DNA from: an uncultured Eubacterium sp.
GTDB lineage: Bacteria > Bacillota_A > Clostridia > Lachnospirales > Lachnospiraceae
NCBI GenBank assembly: GCA_948759685.1
Contig: CAQBGY010000058.1
Location: forward strand, 1 to 14,512
DNA: 14,512 nucleotides
Direction: 5' to 3'
A program made the translations under genes and the position numbers. A model generated the notes under the pieces. The model saw only the letters and a list, made by a program, of their open reading frames with translations. It was not told the origin of the DNA and did not search any database. Shown here in pieces: positions 1-7,357 of the stretch. Positions within the stretch are counted from its first letter, which is position 1; each line of letters opens with the position of its first letter.

Positions 1-5
1 TCCCA

Positions 6-54
6 ATTTACAGAACAATTTGGCTGTAAATATCACGTTATTCGGTGTTTACAG
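6..54. repeat. hairpin and repeated TTTACAG at the left edge
   Basis: ATTTACAG (6-13) and CTGTAAAT (24-31) form an 8-bp inverted repeat around a 10-nt loop. TTTACAG recurs directly at 48-54, just inside the Maff2 reading frame. The sequence before the recognisable Maff2 codons does not read as a normal Maff2 N-terminus. The repeats may therefore mark a junction or an upstream control hairpin. The function is not known. Confidence 0.35.
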
Positions 55-242
55 GGTTAAAGACAGTCGTAACAGCAATCGGTGCAGGTGTGGCAGTATG
101 GGGTGTCATCAATCTGCTTGAAGGATATGGAAATGATAATCCGGGCGCAAAAAGCCAGGGTGTCAAGCAGCTTATGGCGGGAGGAGGCATTGTAATCGTG
201 GCGCAGACGGTGATTCCACAGCTTACGAGCCTGTTTTCCTAA
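45..242 (+). CDS. Maff2-family small membrane protein, start uncertain
   Basis: The protein is 65 residues, small and hydrophobic. It has two membrane segments (about 5-24 and 44-62) joined by a conserved loop reading EGYGNDNPGAKSQG. This is the signature of the Maff2 family found just upstream of the VirB6-like gene in Tn1549/CTn-type elements, where it is thought to be a small channel subunit comparable to VirB2/VirB3. The only start in frame is GTG at 45. It has no ribosome binding site, and an in-frame stop lies at 27-29. The usual N-terminus seems to be missing or replaced: homologs as I remember them have several more residues before LKT. The family call is firm; the start and the integrity of the 5' end are not. 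Confidence 0.75.
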   Translation: MFTGLKTVVTAIGAGVAVWGVINLLEGYGNDNPGAKSQGVKQLMAGGGIVIVAQTVIPQLTSLFS

Positions 243-245
243 TTC

Positions 246-1118
246 ATGGGGGCGATCATTGACAAAATCACTGAATTTATAAAGGAAATGCTGCAGGGGT
301 GGGTGCTTGGTAACCTCGGCACAATGTTCACAGACGTAAATGATAAGGTCGGGACAATCGCCGAGGAAGTCGGGCAGACTCCCAGCGCATGGAATGGGAG
401 TATTTTTTCCATGATACGCAGCCTGTCAGAGAATGTCATGATCCCCATAGCTGGACTGATTATCAGCGCAATCCTTTGTTATGAACTGATAACGATGGTA
501 ATGGACAAAAACAATATGCACGAGGCAGGGAGTGAGTTTTTCTTCCGATACCTCGTGAAAGCGTGTGTCGCAGTGATGTTATTAAGCAAGACCTTTGACA
601 TCACGATGGCTATTTTCGATGTGGGAAACCATATCGTGACCAGTGCGGCGGCTTCCATATCAGGCTCGACAAGCCTTGACGTGGAAGCAACGCTGACAAC
701 CATGTTCAACAGCCAGATTTCCACTATGGGCATTGGGGAACTGATCGGGCTTGGGATAGAAACCATGATCGTCAGCTTATGTATGAAAATCATGTCCGTC
801 CTCATCACCGTCATTTTATATGGGCGCATGATAGAGATATACCTTTATATTTCAGTGGCTCCGGTTCCGTTTGCCACTTTGAGCAACCGGGAATGGGGCA
901 GCATCGGGAACAACTATATCAAGGGGCTTTGCGCCCTTGCATTTCAGGGATTTTTTATCATGGTCTGTGTCGGCATCTATTCGGTACTCGTTGCCAGCGT
1001 TGCGGTGGCGGGAAACCTGCACACGGCGCTCTGGTCAGTGGCGGCTTATACTGTTATCCTGTGCTTCAGCTTATTCAAGACAGGTTCGCTCGCCAAAAGT
1101 GTGCTGAATGCCCATTAG
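246..1118 (+). CDS. TrbL/VirB6-like conjugal transfer membrane protein
   Basis: This 290-residue polytopic inner-membrane protein matches the VirB6/TrbL-like subunit of Gram-positive ICE secretion systems. Hydrophobic stretches lie at about 64-86, 101-124, 167-192, 195-212, 225-254 and 258-277. The block GRMIEIYLYISVAPVPFATL (193-212), followed by NREWG, is the conserved core of this family. The role, from family knowledge, is to form part of the membrane pore for single-stranded DNA transfer. The ATG lies three bases after the Maff2 stop and has no strong Shine-Dalgarno, so translation is probably coupled. Downstream neighbours PrgI and VirB4 support the assignment. Confidence 0.9.
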   Translation: MGAIIDKITEFIKEMLQGWVLGNLGTMFTDVNDKVGTIAEEVGQTPSAWNGSIFSMIRSLSENVMIPIAGLIISAILCYELITMVMDKNNMHEAGSEFFFRYLVKACVAVMLLSKTFDITMAIFDVGNHIVTSAAASISGSTSLDVEATLTTMFNSQISTMGIGELIGLGIETMIVSLCMKIMSVLITVILYGRMIEIYLYISVAPVPFATLSNREWGSIGNNYIKGLCALAFQGFFIMVCVGIYSVLVASVAVAGNLHTALWSVAAYTVILCFSLFKTGSLAKSVLNAH

Positions 1119-1143
1119 ACCGTTATTTTATAGTTTTATCAGA

Positions 1144-1186
1144 AAGGAGGAAATGTCGGAATGTAAAAATTTCCGATCTACGGTGT
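1144..1186 (+). promoter_or_regulatory. ribosome binding site separated from the PrgI start by a hairpin
   Basis: A strong AAAGGAGG lies at 1143-1150, but the PrgI ATG is 36 nt further on. TCGGAA (1156-1161) and TTCCGA (1171-1176) can pair around a 9-nt loop. This would bring the site within about 15 nt of the ATG at 1187. An out-of-frame ATG at 1153 is better spaced and could compete. The arrangement is seen in the sequence; any effect on translation is inferred. Confidence 0.4.
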
Positions 1187-1591
1187 ATGGCAATATCAGT
1201 AACAGTGCCAAAGGATTTAAGCGGCATCAAGACAAAAGTGGCAATGAACCTTACCAGACGCCAGCTTATCTGCTTTGGGAGCGCAGCGGCGGTGGGGATA
1301 TCTTTTTACCTTGTGACAAAGGGCGTTTTAGGCACACAAGCTTCGGCGCTTATCATGGTAGCCCTTATGCTGCCATTTTTCTTTCTGGCAATGTATGAAA
1401 AAGACGGCTTCCCGGCAGAGAAAATGTTATACTTCATGCTTAGGCAGAAGGTACTTACGCCAGGGATACGTCCCTATAAATCGGAAAACCTATACAAGCA
1501 GTTGGAGGAAAGGGAAAAAATCAAGAAGGAGGTGCATTATCTTGAAGAAAAAGCCGCAGGGCAGAAAAGCCATGCCAAAAGCGGGGCTTAA
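1187..1591 (+). CDS. PrgI-family membrane protein
   Basis: The protein is 134 residues from ATG 1187 and matches the PrgI family (PF12666 type), the VirB3-like small subunit that precedes VirB4 in Gram-positive conjugation operons. The N-terminus VTVPKDLSGIKTKV is characteristic. Two membrane segments follow (about 28-47 and 51-70), ending FFFLAMYEKDG. A charged cytoplasmic tail is rich in Glu and Lys. The reading frame is open further upstream, but homology begins at MAISVTVPKDL, so 1187 is preferred. The last 50 bases overlap the VirB4 start in another frame, which suggests translational coupling. An alternative view is that the ATG at 1153 starts an unrelated 81-codon ORF in another frame; I consider that a shadow. 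Confidence 0.88.
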   Translation: MAISVTVPKDLSGIKTKVAMNLTRRQLICFGSAAAVGISFYLVTKGVLGTQASALIMVALMLPFFFLAMYEKDGFPAEKMLYFMLRQKVLTPGIRPYKSENLYKQLEEREKIKKEVHYLEEKAAGQKSHAKSGA

Positions 1592-3044
1592 TTTTTCAGA
1601 GAAGAAGCGGTTAAGGGAGTTAAAAAGCATCCTTGCCGGGAATGACAAAAAACAGGAAAAACCGGATACCGCACAGAAAACGATTACATTCAAAAAAATG
1701 TACCGTGATGGGATATGTCAGGTGGCTTTCAATTATTATACGAAAATGGTTGAGTTTTTTGACATCAACTATGACCTTTTGGAAATAGAAGATCAGGGTG
1801 AGATTTTGGAGGAGTACAGCAGGCTCATCAATTACTTTGACCCGTCCATACGATTCGAGCTGTTCTTATTCAACAGGCAGGTTAACGAACAGACACTGAT
1901 GGAGCAGTTTGACATACCATTACAGGGAGATGATTTTGATGATATCCGTGAGGAATACACGGAGATGTTAAAGAAACAGGCAGCAAAGGGGAACAATGGG
2001 ATTATCAAATCAAAATACCTTATTTTTGGCATTGAGGCAAAAGGATACAAAGAGGCAAAAGCGAAACTTGGCAGTATTGAAGCCGATGTGATCAAAAATT
2101 TCCTTAATCTCGGCACCCATGCCAGAGACCTTGACGGGAAGGAGCGCCTGCGTGTCCTGCATGAATATTTTAACCAGGACACAATGGAGCCTTTCCATTT
2201 TTCCTTTAAGGAACTATCAGAGTCGGGAAAGAGCATAAAGGACTACATAGCGCCGCCGGGGTTTGACTTCCGCTATCCGAGCCGCTTTAAATCGGGGAAG
2301 ATGTATGGGAGCGTCCACTACCTTGACATCATTGCGCCGAGGTTCAATGACGAGCTGTTAAAGAAGCTGCTTGACATTGATGACAACCTGACAGTCACGC
2401 TCCATATGCAGACGATGGACCCGGTAAAGGCAATCAAGATGTTAAAGGGCGCACTCACCAATATCCAAAAAATGAAGATTGAAGAACAGAAGAAGGCAGT
2501 GCGCTCCGGTTATGACATGGACATTCTTCCCACAGACATCATCACTTATGAAAAAGATACCTTAGAACTTTTGGATGATTTGAACACCAGCAACCAGAAG
2601 ATTATCAAGATGACGTTCCTTATTACCTGTTACGGCAGGAGCAAGAGGGCGTTAGAAAACATCACGCAGAGGGTGTCAGGCATTATCCAGCAGGCAAACT
2701 GCAATTTAAGGTGTATGCAGTATTTGCAGGAGCAGGGGCTGATGGCAAGTGCGCCGATTGGCTGTAACGATACGGAGATTGAGCGTGTGCTTACCACAAA
2801 GAGTACAGCTATTTTAGTGCCTTTCTGTACGCAGGAGCTTTTCATGCCTGCCCCGGCGATATATTACGGTCTGAACGCACTTTCCAACAACATGATTATG
2901 GCAGACAGGAAAAAGCTCCGAACGCCAAACGGGGTAATCCTCGGCACACCCGGCTCCGGGAAGTCTTTCTCCGCAAAGAGGGAGATTTTATCCTGTTTCC
3001 TTATGACAGGGGACGATGTGATTATCTGTGATCCGGAGGGAGAG
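1542..3044 (+). CDS. VirB4-like conjugation ATPase, 5' exon
   Basis: This is the first 501 codons of the VirB4/TraE-like ATPase that powers the secretion channel. TTG 1542 is chosen because AAGGAGG (1526-1532) lies 9 nt before it; the first in-frame ATG is at 1572 with no comparable site. The N-terminal CagE/VirB4 region leads to Walker A, GTPGSGKSFS at residues 468-477. The exon ends at DPEGE, where homologs continue with Y. A group II intron follows at once, and without splicing the frame stops at 3063-3065, giving a protein without Walker B. Joined to 5361-6320 the product is 820 residues, about the usual family length. The 5' end overlaps PrgI by 50 nt. Confidence 0.92.
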
Positions 3045-3300
3045 GTGCGACAAGAAGTCGCATAATAAATTGCTGGTCGTCAGCTACCCTATCCATTTGG
3101 GGTAATCCTACCACAATCTGCGTGAATGGTAACGTTCAGGTGGGAAGCTTGTGGGACAATATGGGAAACCTGACAGCCTAAGTCGGGCGTACTGTTAGGA
3201 TAAGAGTGCTATGACGAATGTAATGTGAACCATTGTAAGAGTCGTTACAGGGAATAAGTGAAATAAGGCTGATACACTTACACCAAAAGGTGCGGAGGTG

Positions 3301-3328
3301 GTTGCGGTGACTTTCTCAACACCGTAAC
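3301..3328 (+). other. candidate EBS1 stem-loop of the intron
   Basis: GTTGCGGTG (3301-3309) and CACCGTAAC (3320-3328) form a 9-bp stem with one G-U pair around the loop ACTTTCTCAA. Within the loop UUCUC (3313-3317) pairs with the last five bases of exon 1, GAGAG, including one G-U. This is the expected place and geometry for EBS1. Five pairs is short, so the call is tentative. Confidence 0.5.
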
Positions 3329-3595
3329 AAATGGACGTGATTCCTCCCGGCTCAAAGATGGCGTCTAAGGCATTCACAATTATTTATTATGCGGAACTTG
3401 GTAAGCCCTATGTGTTCCTTATATTTAAGGTATCGAAGCCGTAAGGCAGAGAAATGGCACAGAGGGTAGAGGAACGGGATAAAAAGCGAACGGCTCTGCT
3501 GTAATGGCGGGGCATAGGGGTTCAAGATTTGCCCTGACCTGAAAGGGTGCAGACTTATCCCACGGTATTTCATGGCAAAGAATGGAGGTAAACCT

Positions 3596-5275
3596 ATGAA
3601 CGGTAATAATTCAACGACGGAAACAACAGTTTCCGAGAGATTATCGGACAGCAAGCGGCTTTCCACGCAGTGGAAAACTATCGACTGGAAGAAAGCGGAG
3701 CAGGAAGTTAATAGGCTGCAAGTCAGGATTGTCAAGGCAACTCAGGAAAAGAAATGGAACACAGTGAAGCGGCTTCAGTATCTACTGGCGCACTCGTTCT
3801 ATGCAAAAGCACTCGCCGTAAGGCGTGTGACCACAAACAAAGGAAAGAAAACCGCAGGGGTGGACGGGGAAATCTGGTCAACGCCTGCAATGAAGATGAG
3901 GGCTGTCCTATCATTGACAGACAAAAACTACAAAGCAAAACCGTTAAGACGTGTCTATATCGAGAAGAAAGATAAGAAAAAGAAACGTCCGTTAGGAATT
4001 CCAACTATGTATGACAGGGCAATGCAGGCGTTATACTCTTTAGCATTAGAGCCAGTGGCAGAAACAACCGCCGACACGAAATCATTTGGTTTCAGGAAAG
4101 GACGGTGCTGTCAGGACGCTTGCGAATATATCTTTACGGCACTGTCACGCAAGGTATCGCCCGAATGGGCATTAGAAGGCGGCATTAAAGGCTGTTTTGA
4201 CAACATCAGTCACGAATGGCTGGTTGAGAATATCCTTATGGATAAATCTGTTCTAAAACAATTCCTCAAAGCAGGATTTATCTTCAAGGGAGAACTGTTC
4301 CCGACAGAGGACGGCACTTCGCAGGGCGGCGTTATATCGCCGATTCTTGCAAATATGGCATTGGACGGTATGCAGAAAGTGTTATCGGACAGATTCCACA
4401 CCAACAGGCTTGGAAAGGTGGATTTGAGGTTCAAAAACGCCTATAAGGTCAATCTGGTGCGTTATGCTGATGATTTCATTGTCACAGCGGCAACAGAAGA
4501 AATCGCCTTAGAAGCAAAAGAGCTGATAAAGGATTTCCTGAAAACAAGAGGTTTGGAATTATCTGATGAGAAAACAGTAGTTACCCACATCAACAGCGGA
4601 TTTGATATGCTAGGCTGGACGTTCCGAAAATGGAATGGAAAGCTGATTGTAAAACCGTCAAAGAAATCCGTACAGACAATCGTGCGGAACTTATCTGACA
4701 CAATACTGAAACGTGGAAAAGTATGGAATCAGGATGTGCTGATTATGAAGCTAAACCAACAAATCCGAGGATGGACGAATTACCACCAGTCTGTATGTGC
4801 GAATGAAGCATTTGCACATTTAGATTATATTCTCTACGAACTGCTGTGGAGATGGGCGAAAAGACGACATCCGAAGAAAGGGCAATGGTGGATTTCTACG
4901 AAGTATTGGCATTGCAGGGGAAACCAAAACTGGGTATTCTCCACGGATACAAAAGAGCTGATACGGGTAGACCATACGCCGATTGTCCGACACACAAAAG
5001 TAAGGGAAGCAGCCAACCCATTCCTTGATACGGAATATTTCAAACAACGCAAGTTCAATCAGGGAATGAAGAAACTTACAGGAAGATTCAAACTAATCTG
5101 GAAGAATCAGGACGGCTGTTGCTATCACTGTGGAATGCCACTGGACATTTCGGACGAGAGGGAAATTTTCTTTAAAGTACCAAAGTCCTGCGGTGGCAAG
5201 GAGGAAGTGGCTAACATGGCGTATGTTCATGCTGACTGCCAACGAATCTATCTTGAGAGCCGCTCGAAAGAGTGA
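3596..5275 (+). CDS. ltrA: group II intron reverse transcriptase/maturase with altered RT catalytic site
   Basis: The intron-encoded protein is 559 residues from ATG 3596, which has GGAGG 7 nt upstream; an in-frame ATG at 3572 lacks one. In order it shows an RVT_N region (WKTIDWKKAEQEVNRLQ, about 28-44), the RT core with KKDKKKKRPLGIPT, FGFRKGR and the catalytic YADD, a maturase (GIIM) region around QIRGWTNYH, and a C-terminal HNH zinc domain (CYHC...HADC). It should bind the intron RNA and help it fold and splice. The motif normally EGDIKGCFDN here reads EGGIKGCFDN: the first metal-binding Asp (residue 196, codon GGC at 4181) is Gly. In the HNH domain, the usual HH is FF. Splicing help may survive, but reverse transcription and second-strand cutting are probably lost. 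LtrA is used as a family symbol. Confidence 0.93.
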   Translation: MNGNNSTTETTVSERLSDSKRLSTQWKTIDWKKAEQEVNRLQVRIVKATQEKKWNTVKRLQYLLAHSFYAKALAVRRVTTNKGKKTAGVDGEIWSTPAMKMRAVLSLTDKNYKAKPLRRVYIEKKDKKKKRPLGIPTMYDRAMQALYSLALEPVAETTADTKSFGFRKGRCCQDACEYIFTALSRKVSPEWALEGGIKGCFDNISHEWLVENILMDKSVLKQFLKAGFIFKGELFPTEDGTSQGGVISPILANMALDGMQKVLSDRFHTNRLGKVDLRFKNAYKVNLVRYADDFIVTAATEEIALEAKELIKDFLKTRGLELSDEKTVVTHINSGFDMLGWTFRKWNGKLIVKPSKKSVQTIVRNLSDTILKRGKVWNQDVLIMKLNQQIRGWTNYHQSVCANEAFAHLDYILYELLWRWAKRRHPKKGQWWISTKYWHCRGNQNWVFSTDTKELIRVDHTPIVRHTKVREAANPFLDTEYFKQRKFNQGMKKLTGRFKLIWKNQDGCCYHCGMPLDISDEREIFFKVPKSCGGKEEVANMAYVHADCQRIYLESRSKE

Positions 5276-5285
5276 TGAAATGCTT

Positions 5286-5319
5286 GAGCCGTATGAGTGG
5301 AAACGCTCATGTACGGTTC
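5286..5319 (+). ncRNA. group II intron domain V (catalytic hairpin)
   Basis: The 34-nt hairpin runs GAGCCGUAUGAG...GUACGGUUC. GAGCCGUA pairs with UACGGUUC below a two-base bulge, and GAGUG/CGCUC is capped by a GAAA-type tetraloop. The AGC triad and the CG bulge are where the catalytic metals bind in this RNA class. It starts 10 nt after the maturase stop. It appears undamaged, so the ribozyme core may be active. Confidence 0.93.
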
Positions 5320-5360
5320 TTAGGCGAGAAAGGGCGAGCAATCGCCCCGACTTAGCCGAC
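5320..5360 (+). ncRNA. group II intron domain VI with branch-point candidate
   Basis: GGGCGA (5332-5337) pairs with TCGCCC (5342-5347), and the outer GGC (5323-5325) pairs with GCC (5355-5357). The A at 5354, beside the outer stem, lies 7 nt before the 3' splice site, the normal position of the bulged branch A. The pairing and spacing are seen in the sequence; use as the lariat branch point is inferred. Confidence 0.75.
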
Positions 5361-6320
5361 TATTTTGCCCTTGTGGGTGCGCTCAATGGACAGGTGGTAA
5401 GGCTTGCCACCAATTCAAAGGACTTCTTAAACCCGATGGACATCCAGCTTTCCCATAAGAACGACAGGGAAGCGTTAAAGCTGAAATCAGACTTTATCAT
5501 TACGCTGTGTGATCTGATTGCGGGAGGGAAAAACGGTCTTGAGAATGACGAAAAAGGCATTATCGACACCTGCATCAAGCATATTTATAACAGGTATTTT
5601 GCAGAGCCAAAACCGGAGAATATGCCCATTTTAGAGGACTTGTATAATGCGCTGTTAAAGTATGAGCCGAAGGACGTAGCCCCGGAGATGCAGAAGGAAG
5701 CGAAGCAGAAAGCGGTGCGTATCGCAAACAGCCTTGTTTTGTATGTGCATGGTTCGCAGAATTATTTCAACCACCGTACAAACGTGGATTCACAGAACAG
5801 GATTATGTGCTTTGACATCAGGGATTTGGGCAACCAGCTCAAAGAGCTTGGGATGTTAATCGTGCAGGATGCAGTCTGGAACCGTGTTTCGCAGAACAGG
5901 GAGCGTAAGATTGCCACAAGGTACTACTGTGATGAGTTCCACCTGCTTTTGAAAGAAAGGCAGACAGCAATCTATTCGGTGGAGATTTGGAAAAGGTTCA
6001 GAAAATGGGGCGGCATACCGACAGGATTGACGCAGAATGTGGGTGATTTTTTGAAATCGGAGGAAATCGAGGGCATACTCGGAAACTCCGATTTTGTTTA
6101 TCTCTTGAACCAGAACGCAAAAGACCAGGCGATACTTGCCGACAAGCTGGGGCTTTCGGAGAAGCAGCTTGCCCATGTGACCAATTCCGAGCCGGGAAGC
6201 GGGCTTATCCTGTTTGACAACGTGGTAATCCCATTTATTGACAAGTACCCGACAGATACAAAGACCTATGCAATTATGAACACGAAACCAGAAGAAAGTG
6301 TACAGAAAGAGGGGGAATGA
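5361..6320 (+). CDS. VirB4-like conjugation ATPase, 3' exon
   Basis: This exon encodes residues 502-820 of VirB4 after splicing. It resumes YFALVGALNGQVV and continues with NSKDFLNPMDI and the conserved NSLVLYVHGSQNYFNH block. Walker B is YYCDEFHLLL, with D692-E693 of the spliced protein as the metal-binding and catalytic acids. It is followed by TGLTQNVGDF and LGNSDFVYLLNQN, the later ATPase motifs. All elements needed for ATP hydrolysis are present, so the gene looks selected for function despite the intron. The open frame continues upstream to 5130 inside the intron, but those codons are intron sequence, not VirB4. The TGA at 6318-6320 overlaps the ATG of the next small ORF. Confidence 0.94.
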   Translation, partial: YFALVGALNGQVVRLATNSKDFLNPMDIQLSHKNDREALKLKSDFIITLCDLIAGGKNGLENDEKGIIDTCIKHIYNRYFAEPKPENMPILEDLYNALLKYEPKDVAPEMQKEAKQKAVRIANSLVLYVHGSQNYFNHRTNVDSQNRIMCFDIRDLGNQLKELGMLIVQDAVWNRVSQNRERKIATRYYCDEFHLLLKERQTAIYSVEIWKRFRKWGGIPTGLTQNVGDFLKSEEIEGILGNSDFVYLLNQNAKDQAILADKLGLSEKQLAHVTNSEPGSGLILFDNVVIPFIDKYPTDTKTYAIMNTKPEESVQKEGE

Positions 6321-6421
6321 AATATAAAAACATTAACGCATGCGGCAGTGGATGCGTCCCGGCAGAAGAGGACGGCAAACATGAAAAACAAAACCATACA
6401 GAAGGGGACAGAATAACTTGA
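6317..6421 (+). CDS. 34-residue Cys-containing peptide linked to the radical SAM gene
   Basis: This ORF is unrecognised and too short for standard ORF lists. ATG 6317 overlaps the VirB4 stop as ATGA, and its TGA (6419-6421) overlaps the TTG start of the radical SAM gene as TTGA. It is thus linked to both neighbours and is preceded by the purine-rich AAGAGGGGGA. The peptide begins MKYKNINACGSGCVP, with Cys9 and Cys13 in a C-x3-C motif, and ends in a hydrophilic Glu/Lys/His tail. It has no membrane segment. It could be a precursor modified by the adjacent radical SAM enzyme, a small metal-binding protein, or only a coupling leader. The overlaps favour translation; the function is speculation. 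Confidence 0.5.
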   Translation: MKYKNINACGSGCVPAEEDGKHEKQNHTEGDRIT

Positions 6422-7341
6422 AAATCGGGCTGATTGACGTGGACGGACACCGTTTCCCTAACCTCTGCCTGATGAAGCTGTCTACTTACCATAAGGCAAG
6501 GGGCGATACGGTGGAATGGTACAACAGTACAAAATGGTATGACCTTGTTTATATGAGCAGGGTATTCACGGATACTTATTCCAAAGATTTTGCAGGGAGC
6601 GTAAAGGCTTACCATGTCATAAAAGGCGGCACGGGCTATGGTTTTGACAATAAGCTGCCTGATACTGTGGAACATATGCACCCGGATTACGGGCTGTATC
6701 CGCAGTTTGCAGGCACAGCTTACGGTTTTCTTTCCAGAGGATGCCCCCGTGGTTGTGGATTTTGTATTGTCGGGGAGAAGGAGGGAAGAAAGACGGAGGC
6801 GGTAGCTGACCTGTCTGAATTTTGGGGCGGCGAAAAAGAAATCAAGCTCCTTGATGCCAATATTTTAGCCTGCCCGGATTGGGAGAGGCTTTTGAAGCAG
6901 CTTGCGGACAGCGGGGCAGAGGTGGACTTTACGCAGGGGCTTGACGTGCGGCTGGTTACACCAGAGAAAGCAGCGCTATTAAATAGAATCTATACAAAAA
7001 TGCTGCATTTCGCATGGGATAACCCGGAAGATGACCTGATACCATATTTCAGGAGATTTTTAGAACTGACAACGGTAAAGGATAAACGCAAAAGGCGTGT
7101 TTACGTCCTTACCAACTATGGCAGCACCCATGAACAGGATTTATACCGTATCTACACTCTGCGTGACATGGGATATGACCCGTATGTGATGGTATATGAA
7201 AAGCCCACAGCACCGAAGGAAACAAGGAGGATGCAGAGATGGGTAAACAATAAATGGCTGTTCTATTCCGTAAAGGATTTTAAGGATTATGACCCGTGTG
7301 GTTACAAGAAACGGAACGGGCAGACTGACAGTAACAGGTAA
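6418..7341 (+). CDS. radical SAM protein of the conjugation module
   Basis: The protein is 307 residues from TTG 6418, with AAGGGG 10 nt upstream. SRGCPRGCGFC (residues 106-116) contains the CX3CX2C motif (C109, C113, C116) that binds the 4Fe-4S cluster for S-adenosylmethionine cleavage. The N-terminus MKIGLIDVDG resembles the start of cobalamin-binding-type radical SAM proteins, but I see no clear cobalamin DxHxxG motif. A TIM-barrel-like middle part includes LLDANILA and FTQGLDVRL. There is no Cys-rich SPASM C-terminus. Related proteins occur in phages and ICEs, usually annotated as Fe-S oxidoreductase, and the substrate is unknown to me. The Cys-containing peptide directly upstream is one possible substrate; tRNA, DNA or a cofactor are others. 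Confidence 0.85.
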   Translation: MKIGLIDVDGHRFPNLCLMKLSTYHKARGDTVEWYNSTKWYDLVYMSRVFTDTYSKDFAGSVKAYHVIKGGTGYGFDNKLPDTVEHMHPDYGLYPQFAGTAYGFLSRGCPRGCGFCIVGEKEGRKTEAVADLSEFWGGEKEIKLLDANILACPDWERLLKQLADSGAEVDFTQGLDVRLVTPEKAALLNRIYTKMLHFAWDNPEDDLIPYFRRFLELTTVKDKRKRRVYVLTNYGSTHEQDLYRIYTLRDMGYDPYVMVYEKPTAPKETRRMQRWVNNKWLFYSVKDFKDYDPCGYKKRNGQTDSNR

Positions 7342-7357
7342 ATATGGAGGAATTTTA

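Larger units (their letters stand above)
3045..5360 (+). mobile_element. group II intron (IIB-like) inserted in virB4
   Basis: The 2316-bp retroelement begins GTGCGACA, matching the GUGYG 5' consensus, and ends in AC, matching the AY 3' consensus. Both borders were placed independently by the VirB4 protein: exon 1 ends at a codon boundary (3044), and exon 2 resumes in phase with TAT TTT GCC, giving DPEGEYFALV. About 525 nt of domains I-III precede the ORF, which lies in domain IV, and domains V and VI follow it. The intron is in the sense orientation, as splicing requires. Exon bases GAGAG (3040-3044) can pair with UUCUC (3313-3317) as IBS1/EBS1. I did not find a convincing EBS2 and did not fold the whole RNA, so the subclass is provisional. 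Confidence 0.95.

Noticed and set aside
1108..1398. 96-codon plus-strand ORF overlapping PrgI, with a well-placed ribosome binding site for its internal ATG at 1153
   Set aside because: The PrgI family frame covers the same bases, and the translated product has no recognisable features.
3342..3350. CCTCCCGG as EBS2 pairing with exon sequence CCGGAGG
   Set aside because: It needs a one-base bulge and lies 3' of the EBS1 candidate, whereas EBS2 normally lies 5' of EBS1.
5130..5360. Extension of the exon 2 reading frame upstream to 5130 as a separate VirB4-like start
   Set aside because: These codons overlap the maturase end and intron domains V/VI and show no VirB4 similarity before YFALV.
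7289..7357. Upstream GTG start for the cell-wall hydrolase
   Set aside because: The site lies inside the radical SAM gene without a ribosome binding site, whereas ATG 7358 has GGAGG at good spacing.
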